Shown here: in pieces, positions 1 through 6,642 of the stretch
Layout: every line of letters begins with the position of its first letter
Position numbering within the stretch: position 1 is the stretch's first letter
Source of the DNA: a virus
Strand: one strand, 5' to 3'
Virus record (IMG/VR): IMGVR_UViG_3300032242_002204
Coordinates: 1 to 20,759 of that record
DNA length: 20,759 nt
Made by a program: the position numbers and the translations under genes
The notes under the pieces: model-generated
What the model saw: only the letters and a program-made list of their open reading frames with translations
Database searches by the model: none
What the model was told of the DNA's origin: nothing

Positions 1-2
1 AA

Positions 3-248
3 TGTTATGATTCAGAATTTGATGTACCCGATATCTTAATTGCCAAATTTACGAAAGATTTTGATGGCCTTCCCGGCAGTGGTTTGTTTGAAGAAGTCAA
101 TCAGATTCGTAACGCAATTTATGAAGTAGTCGATTTAGTTGCAGAAGACCCCGATATTTTAGATGAGCCAGATTACCGATCGGATTTTATTCGGGCTTTG
201 GCAATCAAGCAGGCGTTAGCCACACATGGCATTTTGTACGATTCATAA
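3..248 (+). CDS. 3' end of an unrecognised gene (partial)
   Basis: One reading frame is open from the window edge to a TAA at 246-248 and gives 81 residues of an acidic, soluble-looking C-terminus (many Asp/Glu, for example the run DLVAEDPDILDEPDYRSDF). No start codon is needed because the gene begins upstream of the window. I see no membrane segment and no motif I can assign to a family. It lies on the same strand as the ssDNA-binding protein and replication genes that follow, 114 bases upstream of them, so a role in replication or early takeover is plausible but only by position. An inverted repeat follows two bases after its stop codon. Confidence 0.6.
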   Translation, partial: CYDSEFDVPDILIAKFTKDFDGLPGSGLFEEVNQIRNAIYEVVDLVAEDPDILDEPDYRSDFIRALAIKQALATHGILYDS

Positions 249-249
249 T

Positions 250-268
250 TATTTCATATTGTGAAATA
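250..268. other. AT-rich inverted repeat just after the first stop codon
   Basis: TATTTCA (250-256) and TGAAATA (262-268) form a perfect 7-bp stem with a 5-base loop, starting 2 bases after the stop of the partial gene. No real T-run follows, so it is a poor intrinsic terminator. It could be a weak 3' end structure or an operator for the ssDNA-binding protein gene. Its position is all that supports function. Confidence 0.35.
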
Positions 269-313
269 TTAACAGTGCGATTTGCGTATAAGTAACATTA
301 GTAAAGGGTAGAC

Positions 314-340
314 GATACAGCCCCTATTGAAGTCTGTATC
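314..340 (+). promoter_or_regulatory. Leader hairpin upstream of the ssDNA-binding protein gene
   Basis: GATACAG (314-320) and CTGTATC (334-340) are perfect 7-base arms around a 13-base loop, ending 22 bases before the ATG at 363. The ribosome binding site (AAAGG at 351-355) lies between the hairpin and the start. A short alternative pairing, AGAC (310-313) with GTCT (332-335), would exclude the main stem. This gap also holds a TGCGTATAAG stretch (282-291) that could be a -10-like promoter element, but no convincing -35 is seen. The hairpin may set the efficiency of translation of an abundant protein; this is inference. Confidence 0.35.
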
Positions 341-362
341 TAACGTTTAAAAAGGTAATATC

Positions 363-881
363 ATGACTCAACCAACTAAAGTAAAAATCGTTACTGGTAA
401 AGTACGTTTCTCTTACGCCAATGTGTTCCAACCTAAAGCATCAGTAGAGGGTGGCACTCCGAAGTATTCCGTATCCATCATCATCCCTAAGTCTGACAAA
501 GAAACCATTGCCAAAATTACCAAGGCATTTGAAGACACTAAGGCTGGCGCAGCTGCCTACTTCGGTGGCTCTGTTCCTAAAGGTCTTAAAGGTGGTTTGC
601 GTGACGGTGACGAAGAGAAAGACGACGCAGCATATGCTGGTTCTTACTTTATCAACGCTAACTCAGCACAAAAGCCTGGTGTAGTAGACCAAGACCTCAA
701 TCCAATTATGGATATGAATGAGTTCTACAGCGGTTGCTATGGTCGTGCATCCATCACATTTTATCCATACAACGCACAAGGCTCAAAAGGCATTGCTTGC
801 GGTTTGAACAACGTTCAGAAGTTGGAAGATGGTGAGAAGTTAGGCGGCGCAACATCCGCAGCAGCAGATTTCGCAGTATAA
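363..881 (+). CDS. Phage single-stranded DNA-binding protein (DUF2815/Enc34-type)
   Basis: This 172-residue protein has the look of the DUF2815 family, whose characterised member is the ssDNA-binding protein of phage Enc34. It should coat exposed single strands during phage DNA synthesis. The N-terminal strand pattern (VKIVTGKVRFSYANVFQPK), the central KYSVSIIIPKSD strand and the FYSGCYGRASITFYPYN plus GIACGLNNVQKLEDGEKLGG segments are typical of this family's OB-like fold. The C-terminus is Ala-rich and ends in Asp-Phe-Ala-Val. The ATG at 363 has an AAAGG ribosome site 7 bases upstream. The gene is followed by a strong intrinsic terminator at 907-942, so it forms its own 3' transcript end ahead of the reductase, fitting a need for more of this protein than of the enzymes. 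Family assignment is from remembered sequence features, not a search. Confidence 0.85.
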   Translation: MTQPTKVKIVTGKVRFSYANVFQPKASVEGGTPKYSVSIIIPKSDKETIAKITKAFEDTKAGAAAYFGGSVPKGLKGGLRDGDEEKDDAAYAGSYFINANSAQKPGVVDQDLNPIMDMNEFYSGCYGRASITFYPYNAQGSKGIACGLNNVQKLEDGEKLGGATSAAADFAV

Positions 882-906
882 GTAGTTTAGTAGTACAGCA
901 GTAACG

Positions 907-942
907 AGGGAAGTGTCATAGAAACTGTGACCTTCCCTTTTT
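907..942 (+). terminator. Intrinsic terminator after the ssDNA-binding protein gene
   Basis: AGGGAAG (907-913) pairs with CTTCCCT (932-938), and beyond a bulged T at 914 GTCAT (915-919) pairs with GTGAC (927-931), giving a 12-bp stem around a 7-base loop. Four further T residues follow (939-942). It lies 26 bases after the stop codon of the ssDNA-binding protein gene. The GTG at 927 sits inside the 3' arm, which argues against using it as the start of the reductase. Confidence 0.8.
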
Positions 943-968
943 CATCAACACATAACAATAAAGAAACC

Positions 969-2843
969 ATGGACCAATACCAAGAATACATAGCCGCCAG
1001 TAGATATGCCCGATTTGTAGATGACAAACAACGCAGAGAGACTTGGGCAGAAACAGTAAACCGTTACGTAGATTATATTTTTAATCGTACCCCAGCAATA
1101 CAGGGCAACACCGAATTAAAGAATGAGATTTTTGATGCTATCCATAACCTGGAACTAATGCCGTCTATGCGCGCTATGATGACGGCAGGAAAGAGTGCTG
1201 ATCGTGATAACACCTGTGTCTACAATTGCTCGTATCTACCAGTTGATGACGTCAAATCGTTTGACGAAGCGATGTACATTTTGCTTAACGGAACTGGCGT
1301 TGGATTCTCAGTTGAATCAAAATACATTAATCACTTGCCCGAAGTGCCAGAAAACTTATTCGAATCAGATCACACCATCGCAGTCCACGACTCCAAAGAA
1401 GGATGGGCCAAGTCCCTCCGCTTGCTCCTTGCACATCTCTGGGCAGGCGAAATTCCTAAGTGGGACGTTAGCAAAGTCAGACCTGCCGGAGCACGACTCA
1501 AAACTTTCGGAGGCCGCGCCAGCGGACCCGAGCCATTAGTAGATCTGTTTAACTTTACGGTAGCCATGTTCAAACACGCAAAGGGTCGTAGACTGCATTC
1601 ATTAGAGTGCCACGATCTGATGTGCAAAATTGGTGAAGTAGTGGTAGTGGGTGGCGTACGTCGCTCAGCCATGATATCATTATCCGATCTTGACGATGAA
1701 AGGATTCGACATGCAAAAGCAGGCCCTTGGTGGGATACCGCTCCTCACCGCGCTCTTGCTAATAATAGCGCTGTATACAATGAAACACCGACTGTTGGGA
1801 AATTTATGGAGGAGTGGCTTTCTCTTTATAATTCTCATTCTGGCGAGCGTGGTATTTTCAATCGTGAAGCTGCTCGTAAAACAGTGGAAAAGTACGGTCA
1901 CCGCGACCCTAATTTTGAGTTTGGTACTAATCCTTGCTCCGAAATTATTCTCCGTCCCTATCAATTTTGCAACTTATCTGAAGTGGTTGTAAGACATGAC
2001 GACACCAGGGAAACCTTATTGCGCAAAGTGCGCCTCGCCGCTATCTTGGGTACCATCCAGTCTACCTTTACCAAGTTCCCCTATTTGCGCAAGGTGTGGC
2101 AGAGAAATACTGAAGAAGAGCGGTTACTGGGTGTTTCCCTCACCGGAATCTATGATAATCCCCTTCTCACAACCCAAGGAGACAAACTAAATGAGTTACT
2201 TACCGAACTTCGAGAGGAGTCTAGAAGATCCAACGAGGAATTTGCAACACTGCTTGGAATACCTAAGAGTGCTGCAATTACTTGCGTTAAGCCCAGTGGA
2301 ACCGTCAGCCAACTCGTTGATAGCGCTTCTGGAATCCACCCTCGACACTCTAAATTCTACATCCGCCGAGTTAGAGGAGATAAGAAAGACCCTCTCACCC
2401 AATTCTTAATTGAACAAGGAATTCCAAATGAAGCGTGCGTCTACAAACCAGATCAAACAGTCGTATTTAGTTTCCCTCAAAGAGCGCCTGACGGACTCAC
2501 TCGCTCGGATGTTACTCCGATTAGTCATCTGGCTTTATGGCTTACCTATCAGCGTCACTGGTGTGAGCACAAACCCAGCGTCACAATCTCCGTCGAAGAA
2601 AAAGACTGGCCAAGCGTCGGAGCCTGGACATGGGAAAACTTCAGTGAAATCTCCGGTGTTTCCTACCTTCCCTATGACGGAGGAACGTATCGTCAGGCGC
2701 CGTACGAAGAGTGCAGCGAAGAAGACTACAACACGCTCAAAGCCAAAATCCCAACCATCAACTGGGAAGACTTTAAAGAAAACACCGACAACGTCGAAGG
2801 CGCGCAGCAACTAGCTTGTAGCGCTGGATCGTGCGAGATTTAA
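969..2843 (+). CDS. rtpR: Adenosylcobalamin-dependent ribonucleoside-triphosphate reductase (class II, monomeric)
   Basis: This enzyme would reduce ribonucleoside triphosphates to dNTPs for phage DNA synthesis, using a B12-derived radical and no oxygen. It has 624 residues, shorter than the 739 of the Lactobacillus leichmannii enzyme. The catalytic set can be read directly: thiyl Cys323 and Glu325 in an NPCSE motif, and Cys334 in FCNLS, with the same 11-residue spacing as Cys408/Cys419 of the model enzyme. The partner Cys is probably Cys87 in YNCSYL. The C-terminal shuttle pair is Cys617/Cys622 in ACSAGSCEI, spaced as Cys731/Cys736. NGTGVGFSV and KPSGTVSQLVDSASGIHPRH are further family signatures. 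I chose ATG 969; an in-frame GTG at 927 lies within the preceding terminator and adds 14 unconserved-looking residues. The ribosome site before 969 is weak (AAAGAAA). The enzyme implies a host that makes or imports cobalamin. Confidence 0.93.
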   Translation: MDQYQEYIAASRYARFVDDKQRRETWAETVNRYVDYIFNRTPAIQGNTELKNEIFDAIHNLELMPSMRAMMTAGKSADRDNTCVYNCSYLPVDDVKSFDEAMYILLNGTGVGFSVESKYINHLPEVPENLFESDHTIAVHDSKEGWAKSLRLLLAHLWAGEIPKWDVSKVRPAGARLKTFGGRASGPEPLVDLFNFTVAMFKHAKGRRLHSLECHDLMCKIGEVVVVGGVRRSAMISLSDLDDERIRHAKAGPWWDTAPHRALANNSAVYNETPTVGKFMEEWLSLYNSHSGERGIFNREAARKTVEKYGHRDPNFEFGTNPCSEIILRPYQFCNLSEVVVRHDDTRETLLRKVRLAAILGTIQSTFTKFPYLRKVWQRNTEEERLLGVSLTGIYDNPLLTTQGDKLNELLTELREESRRSNEEFATLLGIPKSAAITCVKPSGTVSQLVDSASGIHPRHSKFYIRRVRGDKKDPLTQFLIEQGIPNEACVYKPDQTVVFSFPQRAPDGLTRSDVTPISHLALWLTYQRHWCEHKPSVTISVEEKDWPSVGAWTWENFSEISGVSYLPYDGGTYRQAPYEECSEEDYNTLKAKIPTINWEDFKENTDNVEGAQQLACSAGSCEI

Positions 2844-2877
2844 ACAGTTTCATGTGGTGGTGATTTAGAGGGAAAAG

Positions 2878-2923
2878 GGTAGCTCCCCTGCCAGTGCCTA
2901 ATCGCTGGCTACCTCGCTTTTTT
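2878..2923 (+). terminator. Probable terminator or hairpin between reductase and endonuclease genes
   Basis: GGTAG (2878-2882) pairs with CTACC (2909-2913), and the inner CCAGT (2891-2895) pairs with GCTGG (2904-2908); an 8-base bulge lies on the 5' side. A run of six T follows (2918-2923) after CTCGC. This would end reductase transcripts. The large bulge makes it weaker than the one at 907-942. A GTG at 2894 lies inside it and is not the likely start of the next gene. Confidence 0.45.
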
Positions 2924-2938
2924 CTATTAGGAGATAAT

Positions 2939-3433
2939 ATGCACATTTGCACAAAATGTAGTAAACAAAAACCAAATTCAGAATTTAGTAAAAACAAAAC
3001 AAGAAAAACTGGGCGCAGCTCGTATTGTAAATCCTGTCATAAAGAATATGTAGCAAAACATTACCAAGAAAATAAAGAAACGTATCTTGAAAAAGCGGAC
3101 AATTGGAAAACAACAAACCCACAAAAGCGAAAGGATGTTGCTAATAAATACGCTAGAAATAATCCAGAAAAACAAAGAAATAACCATTTAAAAAGAGAAT
3201 ATGGTATAACGCTAGAAGAATTTAACAAAAAAGTTTTGTTACAAGAAAATAAATGTGTTATTTGTAATACTGTTTTTAAAAATATAAAAAACGCTTGCAT
3301 GGACCATTGCCACGAATCTAAAAAAGTTCGAGATGTTTTGTGTAGGACTTGTAACAGTGGTTTAGGACATTTTAAAGATTCTATACAAAATTTAAAATCT
3401 GCGATACAATATTTAATCAAACATCAAAGCTAG
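2939..3433 (+). CDS. Endonuclease VII-like HNH nuclease
   Basis: The 164-residue product resembles the recombination endonuclease VII family (T4 gp49-type, His-Me finger). Two zinc sites are visible: Cys4/Cys7/Cys30/Cys33 at the N-terminus and Cys106/Cys109 with Cys135/Cys138 around the active site. The catalytic segment CMDHCH (120-125) followed by VRDVLCRTCNSGLGHFKD matches the family, with Asp122, His123 and Asn139 equivalent to Asp40, His41 and Asn62 of T4 endonuclease VII. The middle (residues 37-88) is a Lys/Asn-rich helical spacer. ATG 2939 has AGGAG five bases upstream. The gene is clearly more AT-rich than its neighbours and sits between the reductase and polymerase, as mobile HNH genes often do. 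It may resolve branched replication intermediates or be a free-standing homing-type nuclease; the sequence does not decide. Confidence 0.85.
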   Translation: MHICTKCSKQKPNSEFSKNKTRKTGRSSYCKSCHKEYVAKHYQENKETYLEKADNWKTTNPQKRKDVANKYARNNPEKQRNNHLKREYGITLEEFNKKVLLQENKCVICNTVFKNIKNACMDHCHESKKVRDVLCRTCNSGLGHFKDSIQNLKSAIQYLIKHQS

Positions 3434-3444
3434 ATGCGTCTAGC
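3429..3444. repeat. Perfect 6-bp inverted repeat at the end of the endonuclease gene
   Basis: GCTAGA (3429-3434) and TCTAGC (3439-3444) form a perfect stem around a TGCG tetraloop. It spans the stop codon (TAG 3431-3433) of the endonuclease gene and ends 6 bases before the AGGAGG ribosome site of the polymerase gene. No T-run follows. It may mark the insertion boundary of the endonuclease gene or be an mRNA processing/stability hairpin. Confidence 0.4.
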
Positions 3445-3460
3445 GCCCTTAGGAGGCATT

Positions 3461-5404
3461 ATGAAAGAACTTATCTATAGCTGCGATTTTGAAACCCGCA
3501 GCACTATCGACCTAGCCGATCAAGGGCTAGACATCTATGCCAACGATGACACAACAGAAGTCCTGTGCATTGCGTTTGGCACATCCCCCGAGAATGTAAA
3601 AGTAACCGTACCACAACCAACAGCTAATTTGGATCTTAATAATCTGTTAGCTTATGTGCGTGGTGGTGGCAAGATCCAAGCATGGAACGCCATGTTTGAG
3701 TACGCCATCTGGAACTGTGTCTGTGTGCCTAAGTACGGCTGGCCACCACTCAAACTAGAGCAGTGCATTGACACGATGGCCATAGCGGCAGCCAATAACA
3801 TCCCTCAGGCTCTAGGCGATGCGGCGGTCTTTATGGACGCTACCCATCAGAAAGACATTAGGGGGCGCTATTTGATTCAAAAGCTCTGCAAACCCACCAA
3901 AAAGGGTGAGTTTAACAACGACACAGAATTGATGGCCGAGCTGTTTGCCTACTGTGCCCAAGACGTACGCACAGAGATGGCTATAGGAAGCGTTTTAAGG
4001 CCTATTAGCGAGGTCGAGCAGGAAGTTTGGATGCTTACCCAGCGAATCAATTTAAGAGGCGTACCGGTCGATCCTAACGAGCTCCACAACGCCGTCCTGG
4101 CTGTGGTAAGGGCCCAGGATGCCTTGGATAACGAATGCCTTGCCTTGACCGGTTGTAAGCCGTCTGAGAGGGCCAAATTGCTGGCTTGGGTTAACAAGGC
4201 TTTGGTGGCGATGGGGTTTAAAGAATTGGACGATTTGACCGCCGAGACCGTATCAAAAATGCTGCAGTGCAGCATTCACGCGCACGTAAAAAAAGCGCTG
4301 GAGCTTAGACAAGAAGGCAGCCAAACTAGCGTGGCTAAGTACGCTAAGATGATGGAGATTCAGAGAGATGGGAAAATTAGGAATACATTGGTATATCATG
4401 GCGCTAGTACTGGCCGCTGGGCGAGCCGTGGTGGGCTCAATCTACAGAATATTGCTCGTCCCACAATCTCGGATGAGGCAATTGAGGTTGCAATACCAAA
4501 AGTCTTTGGAGAAGGAGTTGGATCGATGTCAGAACTCTCTAGCTTGGTTCGATCAGCTATATCAAGTCCAGCAGGCAAAACCTTCGTTGACGTGGATTTT
4601 AGCTCAATTGAAAACCGAGTTGGGGTTTGGCTCGCAGGACAAAACGACAAGGTGGCTCTCTTTCGGAAAGGCTTGGATGAGTACAAAGTCTTCGCTTCAG
4701 ATAGCCTATACCGAGTCCCTTATGATGAAGTCACGAAGGATCAACGCCAGGTCAGCAAGTCTGCTGTCCTCGGTGCGATGTTTGGTCAAGGAGCTAAAGG
4801 TCTTGTTAAGTATGCTGAGGGGATGGGGGTCACGCTGACTGAGGGGCAAGCCAAGACCGCAGTAGAAAATTACCGCAGTTCATATTCGCGAGTCAGGGAT
4901 TTGTGGGCAGCGTGCGAAACAGCAGCGATTGCTGCAGTAGAAAATCCCGGTAATCCATTTGCGGCTTACCGGCATGTTGTGATGAAGGTTGCCAAAGAGG
5001 CATTATGGATGCGTTTACCCAGCGGTCGATTGATCTGCTGGCAACGGCCAGAGCTCGAGTTGCTCACCACTCCATGGGGTACTCAGAAACGAGGCGTTAC
5101 TGTCCATAGTCAAAACACTTTCACTAGGCAATGGACAAGGAACCAGTTGATTGGCAGTAGTATCTTCCAATCTGCCGTTCAGGGCACGGCTCGCGATTTC
5201 TTGGCGTTTGCTATGATAGAGCTCGAGCGAGCTGGCTATGAGGTTATTAACTCCATCCATGACGAGGTGTTACTCCTAGTAGAAGAACAAAGCGCGGAGT
5301 CCGCATTAGATGATGTGATTAAAATTATGACTAAACCACCAACATGGGCTCCCGACTTTCCTCTTGCAGCAGAAGGCTGGGTAGGCAAACGCTACCGGAA
5401 GTAA
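3461..5404 (+). CDS. Family A DNA polymerase with 3'-5' exonuclease domain
   Basis: A 647-residue replicative polymerase of the phage family A type. The N-terminal proofreading domain has Exo I Asp9/Glu11 (DFETRS), Exo II Asn76-Glu80 (WNAMFE) and Exo III Tyr164/Asp168 (YCAQDV). The C-terminal palm and fingers have motif A at Asp379 (DVDFSSIENRV), motif B (RQVSKSAVLGAMFGQG, Lys433) and motif C at His600-Asp601-Glu602. The residue matching E. coli Phe762 is Leu437, and the one matching Tyr766 is Phe441. No 5'-3' nuclease domain is present, as in T7 polymerase. ATG 3461 has a strong AGGAGG at 3451-3456; an earlier in-frame ATG at 3434 lacks such a site and lies in the hairpin. The stop codon TAA (5402-5404) directly abuts the stop of the convergent gene. 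No helicase or primase is in the window. Confidence 0.95.
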   Translation: MKELIYSCDFETRSTIDLADQGLDIYANDDTTEVLCIAFGTSPENVKVTVPQPTANLDLNNLLAYVRGGGKIQAWNAMFEYAIWNCVCVPKYGWPPLKLEQCIDTMAIAAANNIPQALGDAAVFMDATHQKDIRGRYLIQKLCKPTKKGEFNNDTELMAELFAYCAQDVRTEMAIGSVLRPISEVEQEVWMLTQRINLRGVPVDPNELHNAVLAVVRAQDALDNECLALTGCKPSERAKLLAWVNKALVAMGFKELDDLTAETVSKMLQCSIHAHVKKALELRQEGSQTSVAKYAKMMEIQRDGKIRNTLVYHGASTGRWASRGGLNLQNIARPTISDEAIEVAIPKVFGEGVGSMSELSSLVRSAISSPAGKTFVDVDFSSIENRVGVWLAGQNDKVALFRKGLDEYKVFASDSLYRVPYDEVTKDQRQVSKSAVLGAMFGQGAKGLVKYAEGMGVTLTEGQAKTAVENYRSSYSRVRDLWAACETAAIAAVENPGNPFAAYRHVVMKVAKEALWMRLPSGRLICWQRPELELLTTPWGTQKRGVTVHSQNTFTRQWTRNQLIGSSIFQSAVQGTARDFLAFAMIELERAGYEVINSIHDEVLLLVEEQSAESALDDVIKIMTKPPTWAPDFPLAAEGWVGKRYRK

Positions 5405-6640
5405 TTACTCTTGTGGTGTTTTTCTAATAAAACTGATGGTGTTATCTTCGTTAACTATTTTATCAAATCCAGTTTTTAAATTCATTTTAGCAGGAAAACT
5501 TAATTGTTTTACATGGCTTGGATCGCTAAAATAAATTTCACTTATTGCTTGTGGTGCAATAACATCCGTTTTGTATTCACGACCAGCTAAATCACCGGTT
5601 CCAGGTTTTATATTTTCGGCGCCACTTAAAGAATTTGGTCTAAATTTTACTTTAACCCCAACATTGTTTCCTTGACCTATTGCCAAATCTGCGTTGTTTG
5701 TTACATAAAGCGGATTGTAATCAAACTGCCTATCCATTCTTAAAATATCAGAAAGTTTAGATGGGTTTGTTTCGTGAAAAAGATGTGCATCTTGAGCCAC
5801 TAAATTAGGTTTTATTGATGCTAACCCCATTGGAAACGATTTTATGGAATCAACTCGAGGTAAATGTGAATATAAATTTTGAGCTAATTCAGTTAACGCA
5901 CCAACTTTACCACCTTTTGCTTTTTTTTCTTCAGCGGGGGCAAACTTGTCAATTAAATAGTTTGCTACAGGAGTGCCAAGTTGTAATCCTTTAGCAATTG
6001 TTTTAGCTTTACCTGGTAAATACTTTTCAACGTATGGAGCTATTGCAGCTAAGCCAGACGCAGTTGCTTGGACATCACCAAGCGGGCCTTGACCAGCGTG
6101 TTCAGCTACGTCCATTAAATTGTATCCGGATGTAAATGCTTTACCCGCGGGCTTAGTACGTAATCCTTGTAGGCCACTAACAATCTTTTCTTTTAAAGGA
6201 ATAGGCGGCTCAGGAGGAAGCACGCGTTCAAATCCAGGGTAACGTTTAGCCAACTCAGTATTACGCCGAATGATTTTGGCTTTTTCATTAATGGCATTGG
6301 CTGAACTAAACCAACGATCTTCTCCAGGAATAGGAGAAGGCGCGGGCTGTGCGGGCAATGCTTTATCAGCACCACCTAATATTTTTTTAAGTTTGTCTAT
6401 TCCCCATACCGCTGGAACACCAACGCCGTAACGCAAGCCAACTGCTTCTGCACCAGCACCAATGTTTGGTAAAACATCAGGACCTTGAGCTTCTTTAGTT
6501 TCTTGAGCAGCTGCAGCCTCACTAGCAGTAGGCATGAATCCAGAAGCGATTTCGTCTACTACTTTATGCTGCTCGTCCTCAGACATGTCCTTAAAACTAT
6601 CATCAACCTCAACCTGACGTCCATGAATCTCAATTTTCAT
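5405..6640 (-). CDS. Putative internal virion protein with ART-like C-terminal region
   Basis: This 411-residue protein is the last gene of the minus-strand virion block. The first 40 residues (IEIHGRQVEVDDSF then MSEDEQHKVVDEIASGF) look like the short N-terminal element found on several phage virion-associated proteins. The middle is Ala/Pro/Gly-rich with a KKAKGGKVGAL motif. From about residue 285 the pattern LFHET...LYVT...ADLAIGQG...VKVKFRP...GREY...VIAPQAISEI resembles the H-Y-E class of ADP-ribosyltransferase-like folds, with His289, Tyr312 and Glu355 as candidate key residues. Such a domain could be carried in the particle and enter the cell with the DNA. The start has only a weak AGGT about 9 bases upstream, within the end of the preceding gene; the gap between them is 2 bases. 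Function is inferred, and the ART match needs structural confirmation. Confidence 0.55.
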   Translation of the reverse strand: MKIEIHGRQVEVDDSFKDMSEDEQHKVVDEIASGFMPTASEAAAAQETKEAQGPDVLPNIGAGAEAVGLRYGVGVPAVWGIDKLKKILGGADKALPAQPAPSPIPGEDRWFSSANAINEKAKIIRRNTELAKRYPGFERVLPPEPPIPLKEKIVSGLQGLRTKPAGKAFTSGYNLMDVAEHAGQGPLGDVQATASGLAAIAPYVEKYLPGKAKTIAKGLQLGTPVANYLIDKFAPAEEKKAKGGKVGALTELAQNLYSHLPRVDSIKSFPMGLASIKPNLVAQDAHLFHETNPSKLSDILRMDRQFDYNPLYVTNNADLAIGQGNNVGVKVKFRPNSLSGAENIKPGTGDLAGREYKTDVIAPQAISEIYFSDPSHVKQLSFPAKMNLKTGFDKIVNEDNTISFIRKTPQE

Positions 6641-6642
6641 GA

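Noticed and set aside
1996-2814. Chain of three + strand frames inside the 3' half of the reductase gene
   Set aside because: They continue the stop-poor alternate frame of the reductase, have low-complexity Ser/Thr/Lys/Pro-rich products without recognisable domains, and the reductase frame carries all the conserved catalytic residues.
4368-4838. Plus-strand frame of 156 codons inside the polymerase gene
   Set aside because: It covers the palm and motif A/B region in another frame and shows no domain; the polymerase frame is clearly the coding one.
5405-5460. Bidirectional terminator at the convergent junction
   Set aside because: No stable hairpin with flanking T/A runs is visible around 5380-5450; the region is coding on one strand or the other up to the junction.
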